A stretch of 64,000 bases of DNA from Bacillota bacterium (GTDB lineage: Bacteria; Bacillota; Negativicutes; DSM-13327), in assembly GCA_017889585.1 (NCBI GenBank), contig JAGFZX010000004.1:44239-108238 (forward strand), read 5' to 3'. How positions within the stretch are numbered: position 1 is the first letter of the stretch; each line of letters begins with the position of its first letter. Shown piece by piece: positions 36,014-44,096 of the stretch. The notes under the pieces were generated by a model that made no database searches, had not been told where the DNA came from, and saw only the letters and a program-made list of their open reading frames with translations. Both the position numbers and the translations under genes were made by a program.

Positions 36014-36232
36014 ATGCCAAGAAGAGATGGAAGCGGTCCTTTGGGCAATGGACCAATGAGGCGCGGGTGCAGCAATTGCCAAGGTATGAGTTTTGGGCGT
36101 CTAGTCGGTATGTTTGGATTTACTGGTACTAATTCTGCAAAGCAAGGCTCTCTAGAAGACCAGGCTGCTCGACTTGAAGAACAAGCTGCGAATCTGCGTA
36201 AACTTGCCAAACAAAATTCCAAAGACAAATAA
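36014..36232 (+). CDS. DUF5320 family small protein
   Basis: 72 residues; GAGGTG precedes the ATG. Starts MPRRDGSGPLGNGPMRRGC, the hallmark Gly/Pro/Met-rich N-terminus of DUF5320, and ends with a short coiled coil (LEDQAARLEEQAANLRKLAK). Function unknown; the family is commonly found with MinD/Mrp ATPases and NifX proteins in anaerobes, as here. It directly follows operator copy B and may be the first gene of the ATPase operon. Confidence 0.88.
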   Translation: MPRRDGSGPLGNGPMRRGCSNCQGMSFGRLVGMFGFTGTNSAKQGSLEDQAARLEEQAANLRKLAKQNSKDK

Positions 36233-36247
36233 CCCTTGCAATGATCT

Positions 36248-36319
36248 GAGTCTTCCCTATCTAAAGTAATATAAGATTCCATATCCACGGAATTTCTCAG
36301 ACATATGCAAGGAAGACTC
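36248..36319. repeat. Inverted repeat between DUF5320 and the first ATPase
   Basis: GAGTCTTCC at 36248-36256 pairs with GGAAGACTC at 36311-36319; a smaller TTCC..GGAA stem lies inside. No U-tract, so it may be an intra-operon hairpin. Confidence 0.4.
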
Positions 36320-36353
36320 AATCTAAATCATCGAAAGAAAAGGAGGAACCCCT

Positions 36354-37205
36354 GTGCTGATTAGTATTGCCAGCGGCAAAGGCGGAACAGGTAAAACAAC
36401 CCTAGCCCTACTCCTTGCTGCCGCAGAACCCGATATAACTTTGATTGACTGCGACGTCGAAGAACCAAACTGTCATTTATTTCTCAAACCAGAGTGGCAT
36501 GGACAAGGAAAAGAAATCACTGTCATGGTGCCGCGCATAAATAGCAACCTGTGTAACGGGTGCAGTGCTTGCTCAGTAGTCTGCCTCTTTAATGCCATTG
36601 CAATTTCTGGTGGGAAAGCTTTGTTATTCGATGAATTGTGTCACAGTTGTGGTGGCTGCATTCTCGCCTGCCAATATGGCGCCATCAAAGAAGAAAAAAA
36701 ACCAATCGGCACCATTACTACTGGAACTTCCCCTATACTGCCTAACATTCATCTACTAAACGGCACACTTCATATCGGTACGCCTAGCAGCGTACCACTG
36801 ATTAAAGCAATCAAACAAGAAGTCTCTGATTTGAAAGTCGATATGTTGCTGGATTGTCCGCCTGGTACCTCCTGCTCGATGGTTACTGCCGTCAAGAATA
36901 GTGATTTTTGCATCCTTGTCACCGAACCCACCCCTTTTGGTAAACACGACTTAGAACTAGCCATGAATATTACCCGCCTACTCCATATGCCGACAGGTGT
37001 AGTTATTAATAAAAATGATGAAGCCACTGGTGATAAAAGCATTGAATCCTTATGCCAAAGTCGAGATATTCCAGTGCTAGCTAAAATACCTCATAGCCTT
37101 TCTTTCGCAAAACAATACGCCGCCGGCTTCATACCTGATGAATTTAAGTCCATCGCCATCAACATCTGGAAACAGCTCCATGCTGAAAGGAGGGAAGAAG
37201 CATGA
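36354..37205 (+). CDS. MinD/CooC-type ATPase with inserted ferredoxin domain (first of pair)
   Basis: 283 residues; GTG start with AAAGGAGG upstream. Deviant Walker A SGKGGTGKTT at residues ~6-15. A two-cluster ferredoxin is inserted at ~60-110: CNGCSACSVVC and CHSCGGCILACQ. It then continues as the ATPase (MLLDCPPGTSCSM). Equivalent paired genes lie in the orp operon of Desulfovibrio (DVU2103/2104) and are thought to help assemble or insert a metal cluster. Its stop overlaps the next start by ATGA, so the two are translationally coupled and probably form a heterodimer. Confidence 0.92.
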   Translation: MLISIASGKGGTGKTTLALLLAAAEPDITLIDCDVEEPNCHLFLKPEWHGQGKEITVMVPRINSNLCNGCSACSVVCLFNAIAISGGKALLFDELCHSCGGCILACQYGAIKEEKKPIGTITTGTSPILPNIHLLNGTLHIGTPSSVPLIKAIKQEVSDLKVDMLLDCPPGTSCSMVTAVKNSDFCILVTEPTPFGKHDLELAMNITRLLHMPTGVVINKNDEATGDKSIESLCQSRDIPVLAKIPHSLSFAKQYAAGFIPDEFKSIAINIWKQLHAERREEA

Positions 37206-38116
37206 AAGAATTAGTCATTGTCAGCGGCAAAGGCGGTACTGGTAAAACCAGCATCAGTGGGGCTCTCGCTTTTCTGTCGCCACAAAAGGTCATGGTAGAC
37301 TGCGACGTAGATGCTGCCAACTTCCACTTGATCAGCAGCGCTGTTATCAAACACACTCACGAATTTAAAGCTGGCTTTGAACCCCATATCGATGAAGAGG
37401 CTTGCACCCACTGCGCTACATGTACTGACCTATGCCGCTTTGGGGCCATTACCGCTGGTGTGATTAACACCCCCTTAAATTGTGAGGGATGTGGTGTATG
37501 CGCCTTTAATTGTCCAGAGCACGCTATTACCATGCAGGAAAAAGAGGCAGGTCAATGGTTTGTATCAGATACCCGTTTTGGCCAATTAATCCATGCGGAA
37601 CTCGGTCTCGCTATCGAAAATTCCGGCAAACTCGTCAGTAAAGTACGGCAAGAAGCCAAAAAAATCGCAACTACCAATCATTTTCCCCTCATCATTACCG
37701 ATGGACCGCCTGGCATTGGCTGCCCAGCCATCGCGGCCCTATCAGGTGCCAGTTTAGCACTTGCGGTTGTGGAACCTTCCTTATCCAGCATGCATGATTT
37801 GGAGAGACTGGTAGAACTCGTGTATCATTTCAATTTACCAATCATGGTATGCATTAACAAAAGTACGCTACACAAGGAAAATACCAAGCAGATTATAGAC
37901 TGGTGCAACAGTAAAGCCATTCCCATCGCCGGAAAACTTCCCTACAGCGATGCCTTCCGCACTGCCGTTCAATCGGGAAAAACAGTGATGGAAATAACAG
38001 ATGAGAATGTTAAAGAACAAATGACAAAGCTATGGCATAACCTGGCGAAACGATTAGACGTTCCAGCGCAACTCAGCGGGATTGGTCTTTTACGACAAAA
38101 ACTCAATCTCTTTTGA
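37202..38116 (+). CDS. MinD/CooC-type ATPase with inserted ferredoxin domain (second of pair)
   Basis: 304 residues. Walker A SGKGGTGKTSIS near the N-terminus, inserted ferredoxin CTHCATCTDLC and CEGCGVCAFNCP, then ITDGPPGIGCPA as the switch/Walker B region. It shares layout with the preceding gene but is clearly diverged. The C-terminal extension (about 25 residues after LWHNLAKRL) is not in the partner. Cytoplasmic; likely partner of the NifX-fold protein and Mrp fusion downstream. Confidence 0.92.
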   Translation: MKELVIVSGKGGTGKTSISGALAFLSPQKVMVDCDVDAANFHLISSAVIKHTHEFKAGFEPHIDEEACTHCATCTDLCRFGAITAGVINTPLNCEGCGVCAFNCPEHAITMQEKEAGQWFVSDTRFGQLIHAELGLAIENSGKLVSKVRQEAKKIATTNHFPLIITDGPPGIGCPAIAALSGASLALAVVEPSLSSMHDLERLVELVYHFNLPIMVCINKSTLHKENTKQIIDWCNSKAIPIAGKLPYSDAFRTAVQSGKTVMEITDENVKEQMTKLWHNLAKRLDVPAQLSGIGLLRQKLNLF

Positions 38117-38198
38117 TAATACTCAACTAACTATTGACACAATAAGCGCCTTGTTTTATCAGACTCATTATACAAAAGAAAGCGAGGGACATTACACT

Positions 38199-38564
38199 AT
38201 GAAAATTGCTATCACATCTCATGGCGAAGATCGCCACTCGGAAGTCGACTCTCGGTTCGGTCGGGCTGATTATTTTATCCTTTATGACCAAGAGACAGAT
38301 ACTTGGGATAGCCTGCCAAATACGCAAAACTTAGAAGCAGCCCATGGTGCTGGCATTCAGGCAGGTCAATCCCTAGCCAAAACCGGCGCCAAGATACTCA
38401 TTACTGGGCATGTGGGCCCCAAAGCATTTAAGGTACTGGATGCTGAGAAAATCACCATGTATTCCATGGGAGATCTAACTGGTACTGTAGAGGATGCACT
38501 AGCAGCTTTCCTCGCCGGAAAACTTATGACCATCGACGTACCAGGTGCGAGTCACGGTAAGTAA
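38199..38564 (+). CDS. NifX/NifB-fold protein (ORP-like)
   Basis: 121 residues from ATG 38199 (GAGGGAC upstream). Dinitrogenase Fe-Mo cofactor biosynthesis fold: MKIAITSHGEDRHSEVDSRF, GRADYFILYD, ILITGHVGPKAF and a final VEDALAAFLAGKL. No nif genes lie nearby. In Desulfovibrio the relative ORP binds a Mo-Cu sulfide cluster; whether this one does is inference from the matching neighbourhood. Confidence 0.88.
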   Translation: MKIAITSHGEDRHSEVDSRFGRADYFILYDQETDTWDSLPNTQNLEAAHGAGIQAGQSLAKTGAKILITGHVGPKAFKVLDAEKITMYSMGDLTGTVEDALAAFLAGKLMTIDVPGASHGK

Positions 38565-38602
38565 GATTTTTTACATCAAAACTTAAGGAGATGGATTTTA
38601 GA

Positions 38603-39811
38603 ATGGCTTGTAACACAGATACAACAGATCATGAGTATGAAGCGCAAACAACAAAAATCAATCAATTTTTGCAAAATGTAGACCACAAAATTGTGGTCAT
38701 GAGCGGCAAAGGCGGTGTCGGTAAAAGTACGGTTGCTACGAACCTAGCTGTATTTCTGAGCAACCAAGGCTATAAGGTAGGCCTCCTCGACGTGGATGTA
38801 CACGGTCCGAGTATTGCTGGACTGTTAGGACTTACTAACCTCAAACTAAATATCATTGGTGATAAGATTCAGGCATATCCCTATACAGATCATTTGAAGG
38901 TAGTATCCATCCAAGGCTTATTAGATACGCCTGATCAACCACTCATCTGGCGTGGGCCTCTGAAAATCGGTATTATCCGCCAGTTTTTATCTGATGTCAT
39001 TTGGGGGCCACTGGATTATCTCATTATTGACAGCCCGCCTGGCACTGGTGATGAGCCCTTAACAATCGCCCAGACAGTGACCGACTGCCAAGCGATTATT
39101 GTTACCACGCCCCAAGAAATTTCCCTAGCCGATGTTCGTAAGTCAATTGAGTTCTGTCACAAGGTAAATCTACCAATCCTAGGTCTGGTTGAAAATATGA
39201 GTGGCTTCGTCTGCCCCTCTTGCGGTAACATGCACGATATATTCAAAAGCGGCGGTGGGGAAACAACGGCAGCGACTTCAGACATTCCCTTCCTCGGACG
39301 TCTGCCAATTGACCCAAGTGTGGTAACCGCAGGCGATAACGGTGAGGCTATGGACAGTTTGACGAGTCCTATCAAAGCAGAAATGCAATCTATCATAGGC
39401 AAAATCATTGATCAACTATCAAATAAACAGAAAGGTGCTGATTCAGCTATGAAAATCGCGATTCCATTAGCCGGAGGTAAACTTGCTACCCATTTTGGTC
39501 ATTGCCAAGAATTCGCCATTATAACTATCAATAATGGTACCGTTATCAAACATGAAACTTCAACCCCGCCCCCCCATGCTCCTGGTGTCATTCCTAACTG
39601 GGTGGCCGATCTAGGCTGCACTGATATCATCGTCGGCGGCATGGGTGAAGCCGCCCAATCGATTTTAAGTGCGCGTAACGTAAAAGTCATGGCAGGCGCA
39701 CCTTCCCTCGATCCTGAAAAGCTTGTCGCTCTCTATCTAAATGGTGAGCTTACGGATTCTGGCAACGCCTGCGAGCATGACCACGAAGGACATGAGTGCG
39801 GTCATCACTAA
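38603..39811 (+). CDS. Mrp/NBP35-type ATPase fused to a NifX domain (MrpORP-like)
   Basis: 402 residues from ATG 38603, 12 bases after AAGGAG. Residues 1-270: Mrp ATPase with MSGKGGVGKSTVATNL, the DVDVHGPSIAGLLGL block and the CxxC site FVCPSCGNMHD. Residues ~285-385: a NifX-type domain (MKIAIPLAGGKLATHFGHCQ, CTDIIVGGMGEAAQSIL). The tail is His/Cys-rich (CEHDHEGHECGHH). The same fusion is MrpORP (DVU2109) in Desulfovibrio. It probably uses ATP to load a metal cluster onto the attached domain. A broken duplicate is at 46065-46474. Confidence 0.92.
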   Translation: MACNTDTTDHEYEAQTTKINQFLQNVDHKIVVMSGKGGVGKSTVATNLAVFLSNQGYKVGLLDVDVHGPSIAGLLGLTNLKLNIIGDKIQAYPYTDHLKVVSIQGLLDTPDQPLIWRGPLKIGIIRQFLSDVIWGPLDYLIIDSPPGTGDEPLTIAQTVTDCQAIIVTTPQEISLADVRKSIEFCHKVNLPILGLVENMSGFVCPSCGNMHDIFKSGGGETTAATSDIPFLGRLPIDPSVVTAGDNGEAMDSLTSPIKAEMQSIIGKIIDQLSNKQKGADSAMKIAIPLAGGKLATHFGHCQEFAIITINNGTVIKHETSTPPPHAPGVIPNWVADLGCTDIIVGGMGEAAQSILSARNVKVMAGAPSLDPEKLVALYLNGELTDSGNACEHDHEGHECGHH

Positions 39812-39824
39812 GCCAAGTTGAATC

Positions 39825-39872
39825 AAATGACTCCATACAAGGTAAATAGGACTTCCCAACGTGGAGTCATTT
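39825..39872 (+). terminator. Terminator of the ORP-like operon
   Basis: AAATGACTCCA / TGGAGTCATTT stem with a 26-base loop, followed by ACTCTTTC, 13 bp after the Mrp-NifX stop. Confidence 0.65.
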
Positions 39873-40083
39873 ACTCTTTCAACAATATACTTGCGGTCGA
39901 TTCAAACCTGCCTATAAAAAATCGGCACCGTTTCAAAACGAACGTCATACTATAGGACTGGAAGCTAGCGCAATTAAAATCCTGGTAACGCAAATCGCCG
40001 GTATTATTGTCCGCGCATCATTTCCAGGGTTGCTTTGGGGGATTAATTACAACAAGGTCAACGATACGGCATGATCAAAGAAT

Positions 40084-40321
40084 TCATGGCATTAGTTTTC
40101 TTATCTTTGGTTGCGAGGCCACCATTGCTTCTAGTAACATAACCACGGTATTGGCAAAGGGAAAAAACCTTCAAGAGGCTTTATAAATCACTGAACATGA
40201 TATACTTCATGCATTAGATGGTTTACCTCAACTAAAGCAGCACTGCTCAAATCTAGGTGCGGCAGACTTGCATGCTGCTATTCACGACTATCTGGCAAAA
40301 CAAAGGAAAACAATCAAATAA
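40084..40321 (+). pseudogene. Decayed NifU-like Fe-S scaffold gene, copy 2
   Basis: One frame reads HGISFLIFGCEATIASSNIT, TVLAKGKNLQEAL, a TAA, then ITEHDILHALDGLPQLKQHC and SNLGAADLHAAIHDYLAKQ. It aligns with the copy at 35556-35933. The stop replaces the Gln of LQITE, and the N-terminal third is not readable. The preceding 39890-40083 contains an open but unrecognised stretch (GLEASAIKILVTQIAGIIV) that may be another fragment. Confidence 0.7.
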
Positions 40322-40369
40322 TATATACGTAACCCCTAGATCAATTCATTTATAAGAAAGGAGATTGTT

Positions 40370-40894
40370 ATGATCATCAAACAAGACAATGGCTGGAGCC
40401 CTTATTTTGCTGGTGCACTAAGTGGTTTATTGCTCGTGTTTTCCGTTGGAGTTGCTGGAAAGTACTTTGGCGCTTCGACAACCTTTGTGCGTACCACCGG
40501 TATGGTAGAAAAAATATTTGGGGCTGACCGCGTCGCCCACATGCCATACTTTATAAAAGAAGCACCCATCATCGATTGGCAATGGATGTTTGTTATCGGC
40601 ATTTTTATTGGCTCACTCATTGCAGCTACACTGTTCGGTTCTTTTTGTTGGAAGTCATTGCCGAATACTTGGATAGAACACTTTGGCGAAAATAAAACAT
40701 TACGCGCTGTAACAGCTTTTTTAGGGGGCATCATCGCCATGTTCGGAGCTCGGCTGGCAGATGGCTGCCCAAGCGGTCATGGGATAAGCGGATCATTACA
40801 GTTAGCTGTCAGTGGTTTTATAGCCTTAATCTGTTTCTTTATTGGTGGCATGATTGTGGTGCGCATCTTATATCGTGGAGGTGATCAGTCATGA
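40370..40894 (+). CDS. YeeE/YedE-family sulfur transporter, first half
   Basis: 174 residues, about five membrane segments. It carries the conserved Cys motif DGCPSGHGISGS and FGSFCW. In the family (TsuA and relatives) such cysteines guide thiosulfate or other sulfur species through the channel. AAAGGAG precedes the ATG. It overlaps the next gene by ATGA, and the two half-size proteins probably pair to make one transporter. Confidence 0.9.
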   Translation: MIIKQDNGWSPYFAGALSGLLLVFSVGVAGKYFGASTTFVRTTGMVEKIFGADRVAHMPYFIKEAPIIDWQWMFVIGIFIGSLIAATLFGSFCWKSLPNTWIEHFGENKTLRAVTAFLGGIIAMFGARLADGCPSGHGISGSLQLAVSGFIALICFFIGGMIVVRILYRGGDQS

Positions 40895-41418
40895 CGGATT
40901 TAATTGGGGGCTTAACAACAGGCATTTTATTTGGATTTTTATTGCAGCGAGGGCAAGTCATTCGCTATGACAAACAAATCGGTGCACTACGATTACAAGA
41001 TATGACCATTATCAAGTACATGCTTTCTACTATCTGCGTTGGCATGGTTGGCGTATATCTACTATACGACATGAATTTTGCCAAACTAGCTATTAAGCCA
41101 ACCATCTTAGGCGGGGTTGTGATTGGCGGCCTACTGTTTGGCATTGGCTGGGGCCTCTTAGGATATTGCCCAGGGACCGCTTTAGCTGCCCTCGGCGAAG
41201 GTCGTCTAGACGCTGGCTGGGGAATATTAGGCATGTTAGTAGGAGCAGGATTATATGCTGAAGCTTACCCAATGCTAAAAAATTCTGTACTTACTTGGGG
41301 AGATTTCGGTAAAATTACACTACCCCAAGTATTAGGCATCAATCACTGGATTATCATTGTATTCTTTATTTTTAGTACTTTCGCCCTATTTCGCTGGCTT
41401 CATACAAAAAAAATATAA
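40891..41418 (+). CDS. YeeE/YedE-family sulfur transporter, second half
   Basis: 175 residues, about five membrane segments, with family motif GLLGYCPGTALAALGEGR holding the channel Cys, and FGFLLQRGQV near the start. It is coupled to the gene before it by a 4-bp overlap. Sulfur delivery would suit the Fe-S and metal-sulfide cluster proteins around it (inference). Confidence 0.9.
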   Translation: MTDLIGGLTTGILFGFLLQRGQVIRYDKQIGALRLQDMTIIKYMLSTICVGMVGVYLLYDMNFAKLAIKPTILGGVVIGGLLFGIGWGLLGYCPGTALAALGEGRLDAGWGILGMLVGAGLYAEAYPMLKNSVLTWGDFGKITLPQVLGINHWIIIVFFIFSTFALFRWLHTKKI

Positions 41419-41426
41419 AAAGGTAC

Positions 41427-41481
41427 GCCACCTGAAGCATTCCTACTCGTAAATTTATAGAGTATGAATGTTTCAGGTGGC
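41427..41481. terminator. Long hairpin between transporter and metallo-hydrolase genes
   Basis: GCCACCTGAAGCATTC pairs with GAATGTTTCAGGTGGC, with one mismatch, and an inner TACTC..GAGTA stem. No strong U-tract follows; it may reduce read-through. Confidence 0.6.
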
Positions 41482-41505
41482 AATCATCAATAAGGAGATT
41501 GCTTC

Positions 41506-42249
41506 TTGAAACTAACTGTCCTCGTCGATAATACTACCAATACGCGAGATCTTAAAGCTGAAGCTGTTTTTTCCCTCTACATTGAAGATCAATCAACCAA
41601 CATTTTATTTGATACTGATTGCTCAGCTTTATTTCTGGAAAATGCACATAAGCTTGACATTGATTTATTTAAAACAGAATACATAATATTATCCCATGGG
41701 CATTATGATCATACCTTGGGCCTTAAGCATCTACTCAATATGTACCGAAGTGCAAATACCATCCCTACCTCAAAACCTATCTTATTAACCCATCCACTAT
41801 CTTTTAACCAACGGACAACGGACAGCAAAGAGATGGGCTGCAATATAGCAGAAGCAGAACCCATTGATTTCTTCTTAATCCATAAAAGCAAGGACCCGGT
41901 ATGGATTACTGACAATCTCGTTTTCTTAGGTGAAATAAAACGTAAATTTTCATACGAAGGAAATCATACCATTGAGCTAATTATTAAAAATGATATTGCA
42001 GTCGCTAACTCCATGGAGGATGATACGGCCCTCGCCTATAAATCCAGTCAAGGTCTTGTCATCATCACTGGCTGCTCACATTCTGGTATATGTAGCATTG
42101 TGGAACAGGCCAAACAAATCTGCCAAGACGACCGTGTGCTAGCCATCATCGGCAGACTCCATTTGCGCAAACCTCTAACCGAACAACTTAATGGCATCAC
42201 TGCCTACCTACACCAAGCCAATGTTCAAGATTTATATGCCTGCCACTAG
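41506..42249 (+). CDS. MBL-fold metallo-hydrolase, 3' end frameshifted
   Basis: 247 residues; TTG start with AAGGAG 8 bases upstream. The metal site is seen in LSHGHYDHTLGL (HxHxDH) and ITGCSHSGICSIV. Homologues of this 7,8-dihydropterin synthase-like group end in YACHCTDLPSRIALAQ and more. Here a TAG follows YACH, and the tail RIALAQLGNLQETSVGLALE is readable in another frame up to 42329. The C-terminal ~27 residues have been cut off by a point change and an indel. The core may still fold. Function not known. Confidence 0.8.
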   Translation: MKLTVLVDNTTNTRDLKAEAVFSLYIEDQSTNILFDTDCSALFLENAHKLDIDLFKTEYIILSHGHYDHTLGLKHLLNMYRSANTIPTSKPILLTHPLSFNQRTTDSKEMGCNIAEAEPIDFFLIHKSKDPVWITDNLVFLGEIKRKFSYEGNHTIELIIKNDIAVANSMEDDTALAYKSSQGLVIITGCSHSGICSIVEQAKQICQDDRVLAIIGRLHLRKPLTEQLNGITAYLHQANVQDLYACH

Positions 42250-42422
42250 ACCAACCTTCCCGCATTGCCTTGGCACAGCTAGGCAACCTACAAGAAACAT
42301 CTGTCGGACTAGCCTTAGAATATAGATAACGTTTTGTTATCTCTTGACCACTCAACGTCAGTATTAGATGAATCTACAGGCTTCCCTCAAAATACTTTTC
42401 TCATCCGATCATATATATCAAT

Positions 42423-42442
42423 TTTGGGATATATTTCACAAT
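42423..42442. promoter_or_regulatory. Degenerate palindromic operator (copy C)
   Basis: TTTTGGGATATATTTCACAA matches about 14 of 20 positions of the TTATGAAATATATTTCATAA palindrome, with the right half better kept. It precedes a DUF134 stub by 14 bp, as in the other copies. Confidence 0.5.
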
Positions 42443-42456
42443 TTGACAAAAACACG

Positions 42457-42555
42457 ATGGGACGTCCGCATAAAGAACGTCGTGTTGGACAACTCCCCCC
42501 TTTCACCCATTATAAACCTGCAGGGGGAATTTCTTTGCGCGATACTATGTTTATT
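42457..42555 (+). pseudogene. DUF134 N-terminal stub
   Basis: ATG 42457 reads MGRPHKERRVGQLPPFTHYK, then PAGGISL, close to the start of the intact protein at 45447 (MVRPHKERRIEKLPPLTHYK). After ~27 residues similarity ends. The frame is open into the following 102-residue gene, so a fused product is possible. Confidence 0.7.
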
Positions 42556-42579
42556 AACAAGACAAAGGAGATGAAATCT

Positions 42580-42888
42580 ATGAGTATAGATCAAGATTTA
42601 ACTTATGAACTTTTTATAAAGAATGCATTTAATAAAGGGAAATGCAGCGATTTCGCTGCTCTTGTAAAAACAGAGGAGTTTGAGCCAGGAAGCTTAGAGG
42701 AAATGAAAGTTGCAGTAGCTCATGCCATGACAATCTTTATTAATCGCCTAATAAATGCCTCAAAAATAGTGAATGAAAATGATATAACTGCAATGGAAAT
42801 TTGCCTAAACAATGTTATAACAGCCCCTGACAAGAATACAGTATCTAATTTAATCAAGCAATTTGAAGCAATTTGGAATACATATTAA
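42580..42888 (+). CDS. Hypothetical protein, 102 residues
   Basis: ATG 42580 has AAAGGAGATG 8 bases upstream. The product is helical and acidic (LTYELFIKNAFNKGKCSDFA, then EMKVAVAHAMTIFINRLINA) with a single Cys and no signal peptide. Its frame is continuous with the DUF134 stub upstream, so a 143-residue fusion from ATG 42457 is an alternative. Family not recognised. It sits between the metallo-hydrolase and molybdopterin-binding genes. Confidence 0.65.
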   Translation: MSIDQDLTYELFIKNAFNKGKCSDFAALVKTEEFEPGSLEEMKVAVAHAMTIFINRLINASKIVNENDITAMEICLNNVITAPDKNTVSNLIKQFEAIWNTY

Positions 42889-42996
42889 AACGGATTATGC
42901 CGTTCGTTCAGAATAGTCATACGCCTTCCCCTAAATAGAATTATTTGTACCGGAAGAATAACTGCTTTATATAATGCGCTTCAAGGAGTGAAAACA

Positions 42997-44079
42997 ATGA
43001 GAATACAGACCATCAAAGCCGAAGATGCAGTAGGCAAAGTCCTCAGTCATGATATCACTAAAGTTGTAAAAGGGGAGTCAAAGGGAGTACCCTTCAAAAA
43101 AGGTCATATTGTCAAGGCGGAAGATGTCTCTGAGCTATTAAAAATCGGCAAGGAAAACATCTATATTTTAGACCTTGACCCTAATGATGTCCACGAAGAT
43201 GAGGCCGGCGTCCGTTTGGGGACTGCCCTTGCTGGCACTGGTACAACCTGGACTGGACCCAAAGAAAGCCGCGTAGACCTCTACGCTGATTGTGACGGAT
43301 TGCTGAAAATTAATGTTCATGCTCTAGAGGAAATTAACGATTTGCCGGATGTGATTCTTTCCACACTGCCCAATAATATGGTTGTTCACAAAGGAGAACT
43401 GCTTGCAGGCACAAAGGTCATCCCGCTGGTTGTAAACGAACAGACGATTTGTACAGCGGAAACTATTTGTCGGCAGGCCGGCTGGGTCATTAAAGTGATA
43501 CCCTTTCAAAAAGTTCAAGTCGGAGTAGTTATTACTGGCAGCGAGGTATATAAAAAGCGGATCCGAGATGAATTTGGTCCAGTGATGACTGAGAAAGTAC
43601 ATTCTTTCGGGTCAAATATTTTGCGCATCGACTACGCACCTGATGACACAGAATTGATCGCAACGAAGATTAAGAAAATGGCAGAAGACGGAGCTTCCAT
43701 CATTTTTGTTACGGGAGGCATGTCTGTCGATCCTGATGATGTTACGCCGAATGCGATCAGGCTCTCTGGCGCTAAGGTAGAGAAGTATGGCGCTCCTGCG
43801 CTTCCTGGGGCGATGTTTATGCTGGCCTATCTGGAGGATATACCGATCATGGGTGTACCGGCTTGCGGGATGTTTTTTAATATTACCATTATTGATTTGA
43901 TACTGCCTAGACTACTGGCTGGTGAACGGGTCACTCGTAAGGATATTGTGGCTTTGGCTCACGGCGGACTTTGTAGAGCTTGTCCCAAATGCACATATCC
44001 TAACTGTACATTTGGTAAAGGAACTAGTTATTCATCTAAAGACTCTTACTATGCATGCATAAAAGCAGACCACAATTGA
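42997..44079 (+). CDS. Molybdopterin-binding (MoaB/MoeA-like) protein with C-terminal Cys cluster
   Basis: 360 residues from ATG 42997 (AAGGAG upstream). The MoCF-type domain is in the second half: VGVVITGSEVYKKRI, IFVTGGMSVDPDDVTPNAI and PALPGAMFMLAY. The end has an unusual cluster CRACPKCTYPNCTFGKG, suggesting an Fe-S or zinc site. It is followed 17 bp later by a YqeB-type gene. Such pairs belong to the selenium-dependent molybdenum hydroxylase maturation set; no hydroxylase gene is in the window. Confidence 0.88.
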   Translation: MRIQTIKAEDAVGKVLSHDITKVVKGESKGVPFKKGHIVKAEDVSELLKIGKENIYILDLDPNDVHEDEAGVRLGTALAGTGTTWTGPKESRVDLYADCDGLLKINVHALEEINDLPDVILSTLPNNMVVHKGELLAGTKVIPLVVNEQTICTAETICRQAGWVIKVIPFQKVQVGVVITGSEVYKKRIRDEFGPVMTEKVHSFGSNILRIDYAPDDTELIATKIKKMAEDGASIIFVTGGMSVDPDDVTPNAIRLSGAKVEKYGAPALPGAMFMLAYLEDIPIMGVPACGMFFNITIIDLILPRLLAGERVTRKDIVALAHGGLCRACPKCTYPNCTFGKGTSYSSKDSYYACIKADHN

Positions 44080-44096
44080 GAAAGGATGGTATCATC

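Noticed and set aside
35971..36321. Minus-strand frame of 116 codons over the DUF5320 gene
   Set aside because: Overlaps DUF5320, which has a family N-terminus and ribosome site. The minus frame has neither.
38199..39811. A nitrogen-fixation (nif) cluster
   Set aside because: NifX-fold, NifU-like and Mrp proteins are present, but no nifHDK, nifE/N or true radical-SAM nifB. The context fits the orp-type system better.
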